DNA of 6,282 nucleotides from Opitutales bacterium (lineage in GTDB: Bacteria > Verrucomicrobiota > Verrucomicrobiia > Opitutales > T3Sed10-336), in contig SLOW01000326.1 of the NCBI GenBank assembly GCA_007132315.1, forward strand, positions 1 to 6,282, written 5' to 3'. Below, piece by piece: positions 5,663 to 6,282 of the stretch. The position numbers and the translations under genes are program-made. The notes beneath the pieces were generated by a model, which was not told where the DNA came from, ran no database searches, and saw nothing but the letters and a program-made list of their open reading frames with translations. The first letter of the stretch is position 1. Every line of letters starts with the position of its first letter.

Positions 5663-6193
5663 TTGGGGAGGTTGGAACCGGAACAGCCGGCTCCGCGTGA
5701 GTTGGTATTGGAAAAGATTCGACAACTGTTCGCTCTGCCTCCGGAGGATCTGATCAATTGGGACAAAGCGGTGGAGGCGGGACGGATACTGCGGAACGTC
5801 CGATTTTTTCACAAATACCTGCATGACCGCCCGCATAACGGTATGTGGGAGGAGATGCCTTCGCCCGAGGTGTGGGTCCTCCCGGACGGACGAGGGGTCC
5901 GGGTGTTTCCATTGGAAGTTCTCGGCCGAAACCTGGGGGCAAATGTAACACAGGAGGATTTGGACCAATTGCTGCCGGCAATGGCCGATGCCCATGAACG
6001 AGTTGAGGCGTATGGGAAAGAACGTTACGATGATCCGCAGCCCTGGAGTGGCGTCCGGCTTGAGTCCGGAGATTTTGAGATCACGGCAGGGAAAGTGAAC
6101 GTAACCGGTCTTGATCCCGAGACATTCCGGGCGATTATCGATGAAGGCAAAAAGCGGTTTCTAGACGGGCCAAGTGATCGCCACGAAGAATGA
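5663..6193 (+). CDS. Conserved-looking soluble protein of unknown function
   Basis: The longest version has 176 residues from a TTG at 5663; other TTG codons at 5672, 5702 and 5708 are possible. A GGGGAGG at 5665-5671 looks like a ribosome binding site but is badly spaced for all of them, so the start is unsettled. The protein has no signal peptide or membrane helix. Residues 11-58 are mostly helical (ELVLEKIRQLFALPPEDL, then a WDKAVEAGRILRNVRFFHKYL helix). A short beta part follows (EVWVLPDGRGVRVFPLEVLG), then an acidic helical segment (VTQEDLDQLLPAMADAHERVEAYGKE) and a strand-rich end (GDFEITAGKVNVTGLDPETF). Varied composition and length argue that it is coding. I do not recognise the family. 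The frame is open further left to the TAG at 5642-5644, beyond which the same frame holds the possible membrane peptide. Confidence 0.75.
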   Translation: MGRLEPEQPAPRELVLEKIRQLFALPPEDLINWDKAVEAGRILRNVRFFHKYLHDRPHNGMWEEMPSPEVWVLPDGRGVRVFPLEVLGRNLGANVTQEDLDQLLPAMADAHERVEAYGKERYDDPQPWSGVRLESGDFEITAGKVNVTGLDPETFRAIIDEGKKRFLDGPSDRHEE

Positions 6194-6282
6194 AGGCAAA
6201 CAGGTTCCAGCCACACAATCTGAAACCGCGGCGCTCTATGTATTTGGAATCCAGTGTTATGCTGCGGTCCAGTCGTACGAAA
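6174..6282 (+). CDS. Partial gene candidate A running off the right edge (GTG start)
   Basis: From a GTG at 6174 the frame is open to the window end and reads MIATKNEGKQVPATQSETAA, then LYVFGIQCYAAVQSYE. The composition is balanced and could be an N-terminus leading into an amphipathic helix. It overlaps the end of the unknown gene by 20 bases. No good ribosome binding site is visible. It excludes candidate B as a gene, since both cover the same bases. Confidence 0.35.
   Translation, partial: MIATKNEGKQVPATQSETAALYVFGIQCYAAVQSYE
6190..6282 (+). CDS. Partial gene candidate B running off the right edge (ATG start)
   Basis: An ATG overlaps the stop of the unknown gene (ATGA), a common arrangement for coupled genes, and the frame stays open for 31 codons to the window end. 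The peptide (MKANRFQPHNLKPRRSMYLE...) is rich in Arg and Ser, which makes it less convincing than candidate A. Confidence 0.25.
   Translation, partial: MKANRFQPHNLKPRRSMYLESSVMLRSSRTK

Overview
The window is a GC-rich stretch of bacterial chromosome. It most resembles the Verrucomicrobiota, perhaps Opitutae (Puniceicoccales/Opitutales type). This is inferred from family knowledge and not proven. The pointers are a secreted protein ending in a PEP-CTERM sorting signal, and a neighbouring secreted protein ending in two copies of the module 'DPDGxGxxNLLxYAxxL ... VRDxxPVxxxxxRFxRL', which is very common at the C-termini of exported verrucomicrobial proteins. No tRNA, rRNA, CRISPR array, insertion sequence or phage gene was recognised.

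Left part (1-3056, + strand): three tightly spaced genes that look like one operon. The first is cut by the window edge and is the C-terminal part of a rhodanese-like protein that appears to lack the catalytic cysteine. Its stop overlaps the GTG start of the second gene by 4 bases, with a strong ribosome binding site. The second gene encodes a 632-residue exported protein with a fibronectin-III-like domain, an Ig-like domain and two tandem C-terminal modules. After 28 bases comes a 248-residue exported protein with a DNRLRE-like beta domain and a PEP-CTERM anchor. Together they suggest a small envelope or extracellular-matrix unit; its substrate or function cannot be read from the sequence.

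Middle part (3141-3866): a small two-helix membrane protein whose reading frame breaks near a G run (3535-3538). Good protein-like sequence continues in the -1 frame to 3766, so this is either a frameshift mutation or sequencing error, or a recoded gene. A cluster of short hairpins lies between it and the convergent transporter gene.

Right-centre (3854-5245, - strand): a complete sodium/proton:alanine (glycine) symporter of the AGCS family, the most secure call in the window.

Right end (5246-6282, + strand): a poorly conserved-looking region. It holds an open segment without a start codon, a possible 38-residue single-helix peptide and a 176-residue soluble protein of unknown function. All three lie in one reading frame and are separated only by a TGA and a TAG. 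Two competing reading frames run off the window end. This region is the least explained and may contain a decayed gene.
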